Assembly (NCBI GenBank): GCA_016710745.1 | Contig: JADJVB010000007.1 | Span: forward strand, 1-25,732 | DNA: 25,732 bases | From: Chitinophagaceae bacterium | GTDB lineage: Bacteria > Bacteroidota > Bacteroidia > Chitinophagales > Chitinophagaceae | Direction: 5' to 3' | In this document: positions 10,936-20,980 of the stretch, in pieces | Layout: each line of letters opens with the position of its first letter | How positions within the stretch are numbered: position 1 is the first letter of the stretch | Program-made: the position numbers and the translations under genes | The notes under the pieces: generated by a model | The model's input: the letters and a program-made list of their open reading frames with translations, nothing else | What the model was told of the DNA's origin: nothing | Database searches by the model: none

Positions 10936-11026
10936 TTGTCAGGCCACTACACAGGTGTTACAATATTAAGCTTCATGAGTTTTAAATAATCTCCAACCAG
11001 AAAACTATTTACAGTGGCCAGACAAC
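10935..11026. repeat. Long-armed imperfect inverted repeat after the DUF4293 gene
   Basis: The arm GTTGTCAGGCCACT (10935-10948) pairs with AGTGGCCAGACAAC (11013-11026) with one mismatch in 14, across a 64-base spacer. The left arm starts at the last base of the DUF4293 stop codon. No T-run follows. It may be a repeat element or an RNA structure; the role is unknown. Confidence 0.5.
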
Positions 11027-11090
11027 TAATGAGGGCTGCCTGCCGTTGCCGTATTTGCCAGTACACTATTAACCTTGCGCAACCCTGATC

Positions 11091-11115
11091 AGGAACTCGC
11101 CACAGGCGAATTCCT
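11091..11115 (-). terminator. Hairpin at the uvrA stop codon (possible terminator)
   Basis: On the plus strand, AGGAACTCGCC, the loop ACA, then GGCGAATTCCT: an 11-bp stem with one mismatch that begins at the uvrA stop. No U-run follows in the uvrA direction, so it would be a weak or atypical terminator, or a 3'-end stabilising structure. Confidence 0.45.
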
Positions 11116-13950
11116 ACAAGAACTTGCCTGTATAACTCTCCTTACATTTTTTTAGATCCGCCGGCTTACCTGCAAATACTAAATTACCTCCTGCATCACC
11201 AGCTTCCGGGCCAGGGTTAATTACCCAATCGGCCGATTTGATCACATCAGTATTATGTTCTATCACCAATATGGTATGCCCCTGCTCTATCAATGCATTA
11301 AAAGATGCCAATAATTTTTTTATATCATGAAAATGAAGGCCGGTTGTAGGCTCATCAAAAATAAATAAAATGCTGCCCTGAGTTCTTCCCTTTCCCAGGA
11401 ACGACGCCAGTTTTACACGTTGCGCCTCACCACCCGATAAAGTATCGGATGATTGTCCCAGTTTTACATAACCCAGTCCTACATCGCTTAACGGTTGTAT
11501 TTTTTTTGCAACGTCTACCCCGTTCTTATCTGCACCATAAGAAGCATTAAAGAATTCAATCGCTTCATCCACACTCATCTCCAGCACATCATGAATACTT
11601 TTGTCCTTGTATTTTACTTCCAGTACTTCTTCCTTAAAACGTTTTACCACCGCATACATCGCAGGTCAAATGCACATCTGCCAAAAACTGCATTTCAATG
11701 GTTTGTTCACCTTCGCCTTTACAGGCATCGCACCTGCCCCCATCCACATTAAATGAAAAATGTTTGGGTTGAAAGCCACGCATTTTACTCAGGGGTTGTT
11801 TGCTATACAGATCCCTTATCTCATCATATGCCTTTATGTAAGTAACAGGGTTACTGCGTGAAGATTTTCCAATCGGGTTTTGATCTACCATTTCTACCTG
11901 TGCAATAAAATCAACATCGCCGCTGATGGATTTGTGCAGGCCCGCTTTATCAAAACTTTCCCCTTTCAGTTTTTGCATCGCAGGATATAAAATTTGTTTT
12001 ACCAAAGTAGTTTTACCACTGCCGCTTACACCGGTTACCACACAAAAAACCTGCAAGGGAAATTCAACATTCAGATTTTTTAAATTATTCTGACGGGCTC
12101 CTTCTACTTTAACAGAGCGGTTCCATGTACGCAAGTGCCTGGGCGGTTCTATTTTTAATTGTCCTGATAAATATTTGCCCGTAAGGCTTTCCGGGTTATT
12201 TATTATTTCATCATAGTTTCCTTCGGCCACCACTTCACCTCCCAGGTGACTTGCCAGCGGGCCCATGTCAATGATGTGATCAGATTCCCGCATCATCATT
12301 TCATCATGTTCAACAACAACCACCGTATTTCCCAGGTCTCTTAATTCTTTTAAAACGCTGATCAGTCTTTCGGTATCACGGCTGTGTAAACCAATGGATG
12401 GTTCATCTAAAATATACAGCGAGTTGGTTAAATTACTGCCCAGGCTCCGGGTTAGCTGAATGCGCTGGCTTTCGCCGCCACTTAAAGAATTTGCCAAACG
12501 GTTTAAAGTAAGGTATCCCAAACCTACATCCAGAAATGTTTTAATGCGGTGATGAATTTCAATCAAAATTCTTTTTGCCACCTGCTGATCGTATTCACTC
12601 AGTTTTAATTTATGGAACCATACAAAGAGATCTTTAACCGGTAACTCACACAACTGACCAATATGTTTGCCGCCAACTTTTACATACAAGGCTTCGGGCC
12701 GCAGGCGGTAACCTTTACAAGCCGTGCATAAAAGTCCGCCCCCGGTACCGGCTTAATAAAACACGGTATTGTACTTTATATAAATTCTGTTCTACCTCTT
12801 TAAAAAAAGCGTTGATACCATCTGCACGCGCATTGCCTTCCCACAGATCGGTTAATTGTTTTTCGGTCAGGTCAATAACAGGTTTATGTACCGGGAAATC
12901 AAAACGCTTTGCAGCGGTAATAAAACGCTCTTTCCATAAACCCAGCTTCTCTCCTTTCCAGGGTGCAACAGCGCCTTCATACACACTTAAACTTTTATCC
13001 GGAATGATCAGGTCGGGATCAATACCCAATATCTGAGAAAATCCTTCGCAAACCGGGCAGGCACCAAAGGGGTTATTAAATGAAAACAGGTTTGGTACCG
13101 GTTCTTCAAAAACAATTCCATCAGCTTCAAACTTATTGGAAAAATGCAGCAGCTTTTCTTTATTGATCTCTAAATACATTTCGCCTTCTCCTTCGTAAAA
13201 AGCGGTGTTCACCGAATCGGAAATGCGGTGCAGGTCATCTTCTTTAAATTTTTTGGCCACCAAACGATCAATCAACAGGTAAACCGTATCCGTTTTTTTT
13301 ATACTGATCTTCTTTTCCGATTCGAGCAGGTTCTCAATCCGAACTACTTCCTGATTTTTATAAAGCCTCGAAAATCCTTTTTGCAGCAGGATATTCAACT
13401 CTTCCTGCACATTGCGGTTGGCATGTTGTTTAAACCTAACCAGCAGTAATACCTTATTTCCTTCGGGTAACGATTCGATGGCTTTAACCACATCCGCAAC
13501 ATCATCCTTACGCACTTCTTTACCACTTACCGGCGACATGGTTTTACCGGCCCGGGCAAAAAGCAGCCGCAGGTAATCATAAATTTCCGTCATGCTGCCA
13601 ACCGTACTGCGGGGTGTTCGGGTAATTACTTTTTGTTCGATGGCGATGGCCGGGCACAAGCCTTTAATATAATCTACATCGGGTTTATTCATGCGCTGCA
13701 TGAACTGGCGGGCATAGGCACTTAAACTTTCGGCATACCGGCGCTGGCCTTCGGCAAAAAGCGTATCAATGGTTAATGACGATTTTCCAGAACCTGAAAC
13801 CCCGGTTACAACTATCAATTTATCCCTGGGTATGGTAACAGATATATTTTTTAGATTATGAACCCTTGCCCCCTTAATAAAGATATCTTTTTGCCCCGTT
13901 AAAGCCGGCTTGGTGTTTTTTGCCTTTGTTATTGCTATCGCCATGCTCAA
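11114..13950 (-). CDS. uvrA: Excinuclease ABC subunit A (two frameshifts)
   Basis: DNA-damage recognition ATPase of nucleotide excision repair; acts with UvrB in the cytoplasm. The restored length is about 940 residues, as expected. It has Walker A GVSGSGKSS (residues 50-58), ABC signature NSLSGGESQRIQL with LDEPSIGLH, a second Walker A GVSGSGKTTLV, signature DTLSGGEAQRVKL with FDEPTTGLH, and the C-terminal zinc module CDACKGEG ... CDVCGG. The first zinc module has only its second pair (CPVC, near 13050); the usual first C-x2-C after FSNKF is absent. Breaks: an extra T near 12728 (the CTACKGYRLR region) and an extra A in a run at about 11650 (restored GKRFKEEVLEV). Neither looks like real inactivation. 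Transcribed divergently from the sigma factor gene. Confidence 0.95.
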
Positions 13951-14276
13951 AAAATACTACATTAATTGTGCTGCCCGAAATATGTGAAATAATTCTTAAA
14001 ACTAAAAAAGACGAAAAAAGTTATATAAACTATCGGTAGTTTTATTTTTTGGTATAAGTAATGCTTTTAATCCGGTATCGTAGTTTTACTAAGTAAAAAA
14101 ACTTTAAAGATTAGGCATAAGTACTCATACTAAATTAATTTCTTCATTCTATTTTTACAGTCCAATATCCAAAAAAATGAAAAGCCGTTAAAGCCTATCT
14201 AAAAGACTTCTACGTATTTTTTCACCTTTTTGGACCTGTTACTAAATATCCTAACAATCTAAAACTGTAGAAGTTT
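13951..14276. promoter_or_regulatory. Divergent intergenic region with an inverted repeat covering the sigma-gene start
   Basis: An AT-rich 326-base gap between divergent uvrA and the ECF sigma gene; both promoters should lie here, but I cannot place a convincing Bacteroidota -33/-7 pair. ACTTCTAC (14206-14213) is the exact reverse complement of GTAGAAGT (14267-14274), and the second arm ends 2 bases before the sigma ATG. This could fold over the translation start. No coding signal seen. Confidence 0.4.
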
Positions 14277-14856
14277 ATGAAACACCTGAATGCACTTACC
14301 GACCAGCAGCTTATCCATTTATATATGGATGGCGATGTTAATGCCCTTGCAACCATTATTACGCGCTACAAGGACAAAATTTACACTTCCATTTATTTAT
14401 TGGTTAAAGACCGGTACCTGAGCGAGGATATTTTTCAGGACGTTTTTATCCGTATCATCGACACCCTGAAAGGTGGCCGGTATACCGATGAAGGCAAGTT
14501 TTACCACTGGGCCATGCGTATTGCCCATAATATGTGTAGATCATTTTAGAAAAGTGAAGCGCACCCCAACCATTAAAACCAGCGACGACCGCGATATTTT
14601 TGAAGTATTGAACTTCTCAGAACCCGGTGCCGATCAAAAAGATCATGAATGGCCAAAGCAGGATAAGGTTAGAAAAATGGTTGACCTGTTACCGGAAGAC
14701 CAGCGTGAAGTGATCATTTTACGCCATTATGCTGATCTGAGTTTTAAAGAGATCGCCGATTTAACCAGCTGCAGCATCAATACTGCCCTGGGCCGCATGC
14801 GTTATGGTTTAATAAACCTGCGCAAAATGATGACCGAAAAACAAATTGCATTATAA
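14277..14856 (+). CDS. ECF-type RNA polymerase sigma-70 factor (one frameshift)
   Basis: Transcription initiation factor of about 193 residues. The sigma2 region contains LVKDRYLSEDIFQDVFIRI (residues 38-56) and FYHWAMRIAHNMC. Near 14540 the frame changes and continues DHFRKVKR. Sigma4 contains LPEDQREVIILRHYADLSF followed by KEIADLTSCSINTALGRMRY, a helix-turn-helix. The sigma2/sigma4 arrangement and small size are those of extracytoplasmic-function factors. No anti-sigma gene follows; the next feature is a terminator and then convergent dsbD, so its regulator is not visible. The target regulon cannot be inferred. The start at 14277 is the first ATG in frame and gives a normal N terminus. Confidence 0.9.
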
Positions 14857-14907
14857 ATGTGTATAGCCTTCGATGGAAGGTAAAATCTGTAACTCCCAAA
14901 CACGATC

Positions 14908-14938
14908 AAAAAAACCTCCGTTTTATACGGAGGTTTTT
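14908..14938. terminator. Bidirectional rho-independent terminator between the sigma gene and dsbD
   Basis: AAAAACCTCCG, loop TTTTATA, CGGAGGTTTTT: a perfect 11-bp stem with A and T runs on both sides. It can serve the plus-strand sigma gene and the minus-strand dsbD, which converge here. Confidence 0.9.
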
Positions 14939-14962
14939 CTATTTACAAGTAATCGAATTCTG

Positions 14963-16925
14963 TTATTTCTTGGCTTTTCAAAAGCATCCAGGGCCGCATA
15001 AGAGCCAGTCTTTATATTCTTTGATGTTTGGGGTATAGCCCACCGGGTGATTGAGCAAAATTTCGTCGCCGTTTAAAATGGCGTATAAAGGCTGGGCATT
15101 GTTTTTAAAGTTTTCGGTTTCAAAGGTTGCCCATTTATCGCCTATGCTGATAATTTCCTTTTCGGTGCCTTCTTTGGTAGTATAGGTAAACTGCTTTGCT
15201 GCCGGTAACTTTTGTTTATCATCAACATACAGCGAAACCAATATGTATTTCTCTGTCATGATACGCTTTACTTCTTCGTTGGTCCAAACATTCTCTTCCA
15301 TACGGCGGCAGTTTACGCAGGCATAGCCCGTAAAATCGATCAGTATGGGTTTATTTTCGGCTTTGGATCTCTGTAACGCCAGCTCATAATCTTTTATGGG
15401 TTCAAAATTTTTGCAATTAAACGGATCCTGGTAAAGACTATAACAAAGCGGCGGTGGAAAACCGCTGATTAAACTAAGATTCGCATATTTTGTGTTGGTG
15501 ACGCCCGGTATTAAATAGATGGTGAATGCCGCAAAAACAAGTGCGAGCGCTATCCTGCCCTTACTTAGTTTTTTAACCGGACTATCATGGGGAAATTTAA
15601 TTTTACCCAGGAGGTACAACGTAACACCGATGCCGGTTAAGATCCAGATACCGATAAACACTTCTCTTTTCAACAGGCCCCAATGCATCACCAGATCGGC
15701 ATTGGATAAAAATTTGATGGCGAGGCTACTTCCACAAAACCCAATACCACTTTTACCGAATTGAGCCACCCGCCCGATTTGGGCAGAGAATTCAACCAAT
15801 TGGGAAACAGGGCAAATAACGCAAAGGGAAGTGCCAATGCCAGTCCGAAGCCACCCATGCCCACCGTTAGCTGAACAGCACCGCCCGTTAAAGAGCCTAC
15901 CAATAAGGATCCTAAAATGGGACCTGTGCAGGAAAAGGAAACGATGGCCAGTGTTAACGCCATAAAAAAATATGCCGAGCACATTTCCGGTACCTGCCTT
16001 GGAATCGGCCCTGCCCGAAAAACTGCTGGGTAAGGTAATTTCGAAAAGGCCGAAAAACGACAGGGCAAAAATGATAAATACGGCAAAAAGATAATATTCA
16101 GCCAGGGGTTGGTTGATACAGAGTTCAATATTTCCGGGACTCGCACTATCCAAAAAAATAGAATGGTACACTCAACAGAACATAAATCAAAAAGATAAAA
16201 AAGCCATAGAGTGCTGCGTTAAAAACGCCTTTCTTTTTGTTGGTCGCTTTTTTCGTAAAAAAAGTAACCGTTAACGGGATCATGGGGAACACACAGGGCG
16301 TTATTAAGGCCACCAGGCCGCCTAAAAAACCAAGCAGAAAGATCGTCAACAAGCCGCCCGAATCTGATTCTTCGGTACTGATACCGGTACCTCCGCAATC
16401 GTTCACCGGTTTCTTTAAATCGATGGTGGGTACCCATATCCGGTTAGCCGAAGCCATATCAACGCCCCCTTCCATCACAATATCAATTTTTCTTTCCTGC
16501 GGAATAAATTCCTCGCTATTGGCAGTATTGTAGATGAGTACGGCTTTTAATTTGGCGGGAACGGCACCCGACAAACTGATTGCCTGTACAATTTCAAGAT
16601 GTTGCACAGCAACCTCGGTACTCAGGTCAAATATTTTGTCGCCAATCGTTTTTATATTACCGGTTATTTGTTGAGCGCCCTTTTTTTGTATGGCATTATC
16701 AGAGAATACGATCTTAACGCCTTCCAAACTCACCGCTTCGTTGGGCTTGGTATATACCTGCCATCCCGAACTGATCGTTCCTGTAAACCTGAGCTCATAT
16801 TGACCTTCGGCAATTTTTTTTCCGGTTGCCTGCCATTGTACAACTTCTGAATCCTGTGCAAGGCCGGTAAACTGAAAAAACAAAAAAACAGCTGTAAACA
16901 ATAACACAATCTTCGTAAAACGCAT
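14963..16925 (-). CDS. dsbD: DsbD-like thiol:disulfide interchange protein (frameshifted)
   Basis: Inner-membrane electron carrier moving reducing power from cytoplasmic thioredoxin to periplasmic thiols. MRFTKIVLLFTAVFLFFQFT is a signal peptide ending GLAQ. Residues 25-155 form a DsbD alpha-like domain, but the expected Cys positions are Ala135 and Phe140. The membrane region has TPCVFPMIPLTVTFF (Cys211) and FSCTGPILGSLL, the two redox cysteines of the transporter. The C terminus is a thioredoxin-like domain with GYACVNCRRME (15308-15319 encodes CVNC). Breaks lie near 16150, 16090, 15965, 15725 and 14990. Restoring the last gives an ending DAFEKAKK at 14963 instead of the raw stop at 14978. 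The restored length is about 650 residues. An upstream terminator suggests it has its own promoter. Confidence 0.9.
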
Positions 16926-16937
16926 AATATACTATTT

Positions 16938-16963
16938 AAAAAAATCCCGATCGATGAATCGGG
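16938..16963 (-). terminator. Rho-independent terminator upstream of dsbD
   Basis: Read on the minus strand: TCCCGAT, a 6-base loop, ATCGGGA, then seven T residues. It lies about 20 bases after the stop of the stand-alone DsbD-N protein and just before the dsbD ATG, so the two genes are at least partly uncoupled in transcription. Confidence 0.75.
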
Positions 16964-16984
16964 AAATAGGTTAAAGCAGTTAAA

Positions 16985-17455
16985 TTATTTTCCGCCTACT
17001 TTAATGCTAAACGGAATATCTCTCGGAGGCAAACACAGCCGGTCATTGCAAACCATAAAAGTTACGGTTCCCTTTACCACCGTGGCAACCGAAGACCTCA
17101 GTTTTATCTTTTGTACAAAGTCAACTTTTTTTGCATAATATTTTAATACTGAATTAAAGTTCTTATCTTACGACTTTTCCATTTTACCCATTTCTTTCAC
17201 TTTACCATCAAAACTGATCAGCGGGTTAGCGGTAAAGGCAAAGGTTGTTGGCTCGGGGCCCTCACCGGCATCCTGCGCATACATATGCCAGTTGCCATCA
17301 ATGGTGGCGGTGATATGCAACTCATAGGTTTTATCGGCTATTTTTTGGGCTGTATAGGTCCAGGTTACCGGGTTATTGATCTGTGCCTGCACAAAACCAG
17401 CAAACAGCAGTAAGAAAGTTCCTGTAATGATCTTCTTCAAGTATAGATTGTTCAT
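16985..17455 (-). CDS. Stand-alone DsbD N-terminal-domain protein (one in-frame stop)
   Basis: Periplasmic immunoglobulin-fold domain that accepts electrons from DsbD. MNNLYLKKIITGTFLLLFAG is a signal peptide ending FVQAQ; an ATG eight codons upstream at 17479 is possible but adds a poor N terminus. Residues 26-156 are one domain carrying MVCNDRLCLPPRDIPF with Cys136 and Cys141, the redox pair of the family. The reading frame contains TAA at codon 96 (17168-17170) between MEKS and DKNFNSVLKYY, yet the sequence after it is intact in the same frame and ends at 16985. A Tyr codon there would fit, so this is a base substitution or read error, not an indel. It lies just upstream of dsbD and is probably its partner. 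Confidence 0.8.
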
Positions 17456-17520
17456 ATGCAAATTTACGAATTTATACACGGTATGGTTGTCGCTTAACGA
17501 CCATTTAACCCTAAATATTG

Positions 17521-18191
17521 TTAATTAATTCCAAACAAATGATTAAAAACATTTTTACCATCAAGATTATCTAATGCTGTGCTGCACGCTCTTTCGGGGT
17601 GCGGCATCATACCAAATACATTTCTTTCTTTATTACAGATACCCGCAATATTGTGGATGGCTCCGTTTGGATTAGCTAGCTCCACCACATGACCATTTTC
17701 GTCGCAATACCGGTATATGATCTGCCTGTGCATCTCCAACTCCTTCAACGTGGTTTCATTGGCAAAAAACCGCCCTTCGCCGTGGGCAACAGGTATCTTC
17801 CGGGGTTTGCTCCCTTCTGATGCGCCTTCTTTCATAAAAATATTTTTACAAACCAACTGTTGCTGGCTGTTGCGCAGCAACACGCCCGGCAACAAACCGC
17901 TTTCGCATAAAATTTGAAACCCATTACAAACACCTAAAACTTTTCCGCCTTTATTGGCAAATTCGATCACGGATTGCATCATGGGGCTAAAACGGGCGAT
18001 AGCGCCGCAACGCAGGTAATCGCCGTAGCTGAACCCGCCGGGCAGTACAATACAATCCTCGGTACCGAACATGCTCAGGTCCCTGTCTTTGTGCCAAAGC
18101 TGAATGACCTCCTGGTTTAAATCGATTTAAGGGCTTCAATCATATCCCGGTCGCAATTACTGCCGGGGAAAACTACTACACCAAATTTCAT
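17521..18191 (-). CDS. purQ: Phosphoribosylformylglycinamidine synthase, glutaminase subunit (one frameshift)
   Basis: Class I glutamine amidotransferase that supplies ammonia to PurL in step four of purine synthesis. It begins MKFGVVVFPGSNCDRDMIEA at 18191; after an indel near 18125 it continues LNQEVIQLWHKDRDL and then GTEDCIVLPGGFSYGDYLRC. The nucleophile motif GVCNGFQIL and the catalytic His-Glu in MMPHPERA are present. The restored length is about 223 residues, as usual for PurQ. No purL or purS lies in the window, so the two-subunit system must be completed elsewhere. The surrounding minus-strand genes are not purine genes. Confidence 0.95.
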
Positions 18192-18296
18192 GCGTCTTTT
18201 TTTTATTGTTGAAGTTGGTTGTTCAATAATTAATTTTTCGAATGCCGGGCCATCTCACCCGTTAATAAAGCGTGCGGCAAAGGTACAATTAGCTGG

Positions 18297-19278
18297 TCAA
18301 TTTTCAGACAGGTAACTGACCGCCAAAATAAAAGCCACCAGTACCCAGTGTAACAGCGCAGGGAACCATCTTTTAGCCGGGTACAGAAATGCCGCTGCCA
18401 TAAACAACGACAGGGGAACCGCACAAAGAATCCAGTATTCAAACGTATGGGTTGCATTTATAAAAGGAACAAAAGGGCAATGATGAGATACAAAAAAGTA
18501 AGGCTCCAGCTTTTCCGCGACTGTATCAGTTGCCGGCGGAAATTTTGTTGTATAAAATAAATACCAATGGCCGAGCCGGTGAACACAGCGATTATAGAGG
18601 CATAAGCCCACTGCGATTGATCAAAAACCGGGAAGGTTACGGCGAAACCCGGAAACGAGTAGCCTTTCCATTTATCGGTTAGAAATACCAGGGACAGCAG
18701 AAAATAGTAAGGCGTGATGATCCCCAACAACGCCATCAGCCACTCTGCCAGTTTAAATGGCCTGGTGATCGCCAATCCAAAAATGATCAGGGCGGCGAAT
18801 GCCAGCGACGGGAAATAAAAAAAAGTGCAGATGCCGATCGCCATCCCCATATTAAATAAAGCCGCTTTGGGTTTTTGGTTACTATACAGCCGGCTCATTT
18901 TTGACCAAACCCAGATCAACAGGCTGGTGATGATGAGCGGAGACGATAGCACATTCCACTCAGAAAAAAGGGATGTAATGAGCAGGTAACTCATCCCGGT
19001 AAGGAAATGCGATCGCTGCATGATACGCAGGTCGTTAGCCAGTTTATTAAAATAAATAGCCTGGGCGAACAATAGAAAAAAAGTGATCAGCGGGTAGATT
19101 ACGGGTAAATCAACACCCAGGGGTTGCAACAATTTTAGCAATGCCTTGTACAAAAAACCATCAATTTGCTGGGGTACCGGAATTTTCGGTTGTAAGAAAA
19201 TGGGCAGTTTCAGTAATAAACCATACAATAACAGTAAAAATTGTTGTACGAATTATTGGCCTTAAATATTCGCGTCAC
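18297..19278 (-). CDS. DUF6427 family polytopic membrane protein (frameshifted)
   Basis: The translation has eight or more hydrophobic segments (for example PLITFFLLFAQAIYF, YLLITSLFSEWNVL, FPSLAFAALIIFGLAI, LLGIITPYYFLLSLVFL, WILCAVPLSLFMAAAFL, WVLVAFILAVSYL). The ordinary reading begins at a TTG at 19228, but the adjacent frame supplies a better N terminus, VTRIFKANNSYNN from a GTG at 19278, joined through a T-run near 19245. A second break near 18470 leads to the final part, ending SYLSEN at 18297. The restored length is about 327 residues. I assign DUF6427 from resemblance; function is unknown. It lies 105 bp upstream of purQ. Confidence 0.65.
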
Positions 19279-19380
19279 CTATAAATGATTGTAAATGAAA
19301 AATTATTTTATCCGGCAAAAATGAGCAATTATTATTACGGAGAAAACTGTTTATCATCATGCCCGGCAGAAAAATATTCA

Positions 19381-20868
19381 TTAAAAATCGATCCTGGCAA
19401 AGCATATATTGTTTCGATAACTACAAGGTATGATAATTTGGCCGGCTCCGGTTTGTTTACCCAGGCTTGGCATAAACTCGTAACCTTTTTTATCGGTTTT
19501 TAAAGTGGGGTATCGATTTACCATACCGCTTGCCGAAATACCCTGGTTGGTCACTACCTGGTACCTCCGGTCGTTATTGAATAAAAAATGTATTTCGCTA
19601 CCGGATATCATGGTTGAAAACGACATGAAGTTTTTTCTTCCTCATCATCGAACTGGCTTTTGTGCAGTACCTGCTCCATTCCAGCTGACCGGTTTTACTC
19701 ATACTTAACACCCAGGATATTATCAAAATAATACCGGGTGCTTTGATTCCGTAGCTGTTTAACGGCCGGTAGTAACCGGTATAAGGATTATAATAGTATC
19801 CACCCGAAGAAAGTGAATAGGGATTATACAGGTAATCGTACCGGTTAAAATTATTAATGCCCCGGTTTTCGCTGGTATAATCTTCGGCAGCCAGGATAAA
19901 TCCGCCATCACCTTTAACGATGATCTGCCGTATAAAAAATTATCCATAGCAAACGGAGCATCCCATCCGACTTGGCTTCATACCGCAGCGAATCGTATAT
20001 TTCGGTAAAACTGCGAAACAAGCGGTTTTTCGGCCGGTTTATCCCATATCCACTTAAATAAGCCCTCGATACTACCCGGTTCTTTTTATAATAAAAGGTA
20101 TTGATAATATATCGTTGGTTTCGGTTATCTATCTTGAGTTTTACCTCATCTATATATTTTTCTTTCAGATCGATCTCCCGGAAGTTAAATGAATCGCGCA
20201 GCGGATCTTTTCTGTACAGGCCCAGTCCATTACTATTATCGCGGTTACCCGATTGCCTGGCATGGGTAAACACAAAACTGCCATCATTGCCCATCTGAAA
20301 ATTATCATAGTTCTCTTTTCGCTCGTTATAATCAGCCACATAGCGGCCTTCAGTGATCTTATTCATGTCCGTATCAAAAAGCATCGTTTTCATATCGAAC
20401 TTTTGCTGCCGGGTTTGCACTTTAAAGATCATGATCCGCTGCCGGTCTTCGCTGTAAATGGTACTGTAAATTTTATTATCGCTCATCACAAGTTCTACCG
20501 GCTCGGCCATTTTTTTGCATCGGCATCCATTTTAACCGTCATACAATGCAGGATATTTCCCTTTTGGTATTGATAGATCATAAAGAAATGATCCGGGTAA
20601 GCTATAAAGTCGATATTGTATGTGCGTTCCGGGTATAAATCAAGCTTTACAGTGGCTACCGTATTCATATCCTTATCAAAATATTGATCTTGTGACGGGT
20701 GCGGATATTTTTATATACCAGGATATTGTCATTGAACTTTCCAATGATGTCAAAATTGATATTTCGGTTATCTTCCGCTTCAAAATCAGAAATAGCAACC
20801 CGTTGCGCCATGGCATTCAATGGCAACAGCCAAATCAACATAAAAAAGAATCGATACTTTTGGTACAT
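19381..20868 (-). CDS. Conserved secreted Bacteroidota protein of unknown function (frameshifted)
   Basis: MYQKYRFFFMLIWLLPLNAMAQ is a signal peptide cleaved near Ala-Gln. The restored chain is about 495 residues, rich in aromatic and charged residues with short beta-strand blocks (YPDHFFMIYQYQKGNI, NKIYSTIYSEDRQRIMIFKV, DGSFVFTHARQSGNRDN), suggesting a beta-propeller-like or other all-beta fold. The C-terminal part reads GSEIHFLFNNDRRYQVV, YPTLKTDKKGYEFMPS and IIIPCSYRNNICFARIDF. I recall similar unannotated proteins in Bacteroidota but no named domain. No T9SS sorting domain is visible. Breaks lie near 20690, 20515, 19925, 19690 and 19625. Its gene is divergent from the epimerase-like gene at 20981. 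Confidence 0.7.
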
Positions 20869-20980
20869 AAACGAAAGCCTTTTGTTTTAAAATTACGATT
20901 TAAAATCATTGCCTGCACAATACACTGAACAAGATGAACTAAATTTTGTTTTACATAAATAATTTTAACTTTTTTATACT

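Noticed and set aside
16237..16533. Plus-strand open frame of 98 codons inside dsbD
   Set aside because: It is antisense to the well-supported DsbD membrane region, with no recognisable product.
18192..18296. Hairpin (TATTG ... CAATA) upstream of purQ as a riboswitch or terminator
   Set aside because: The stem is short, AT-only and bulged, and no conserved riboswitch core can be seen.
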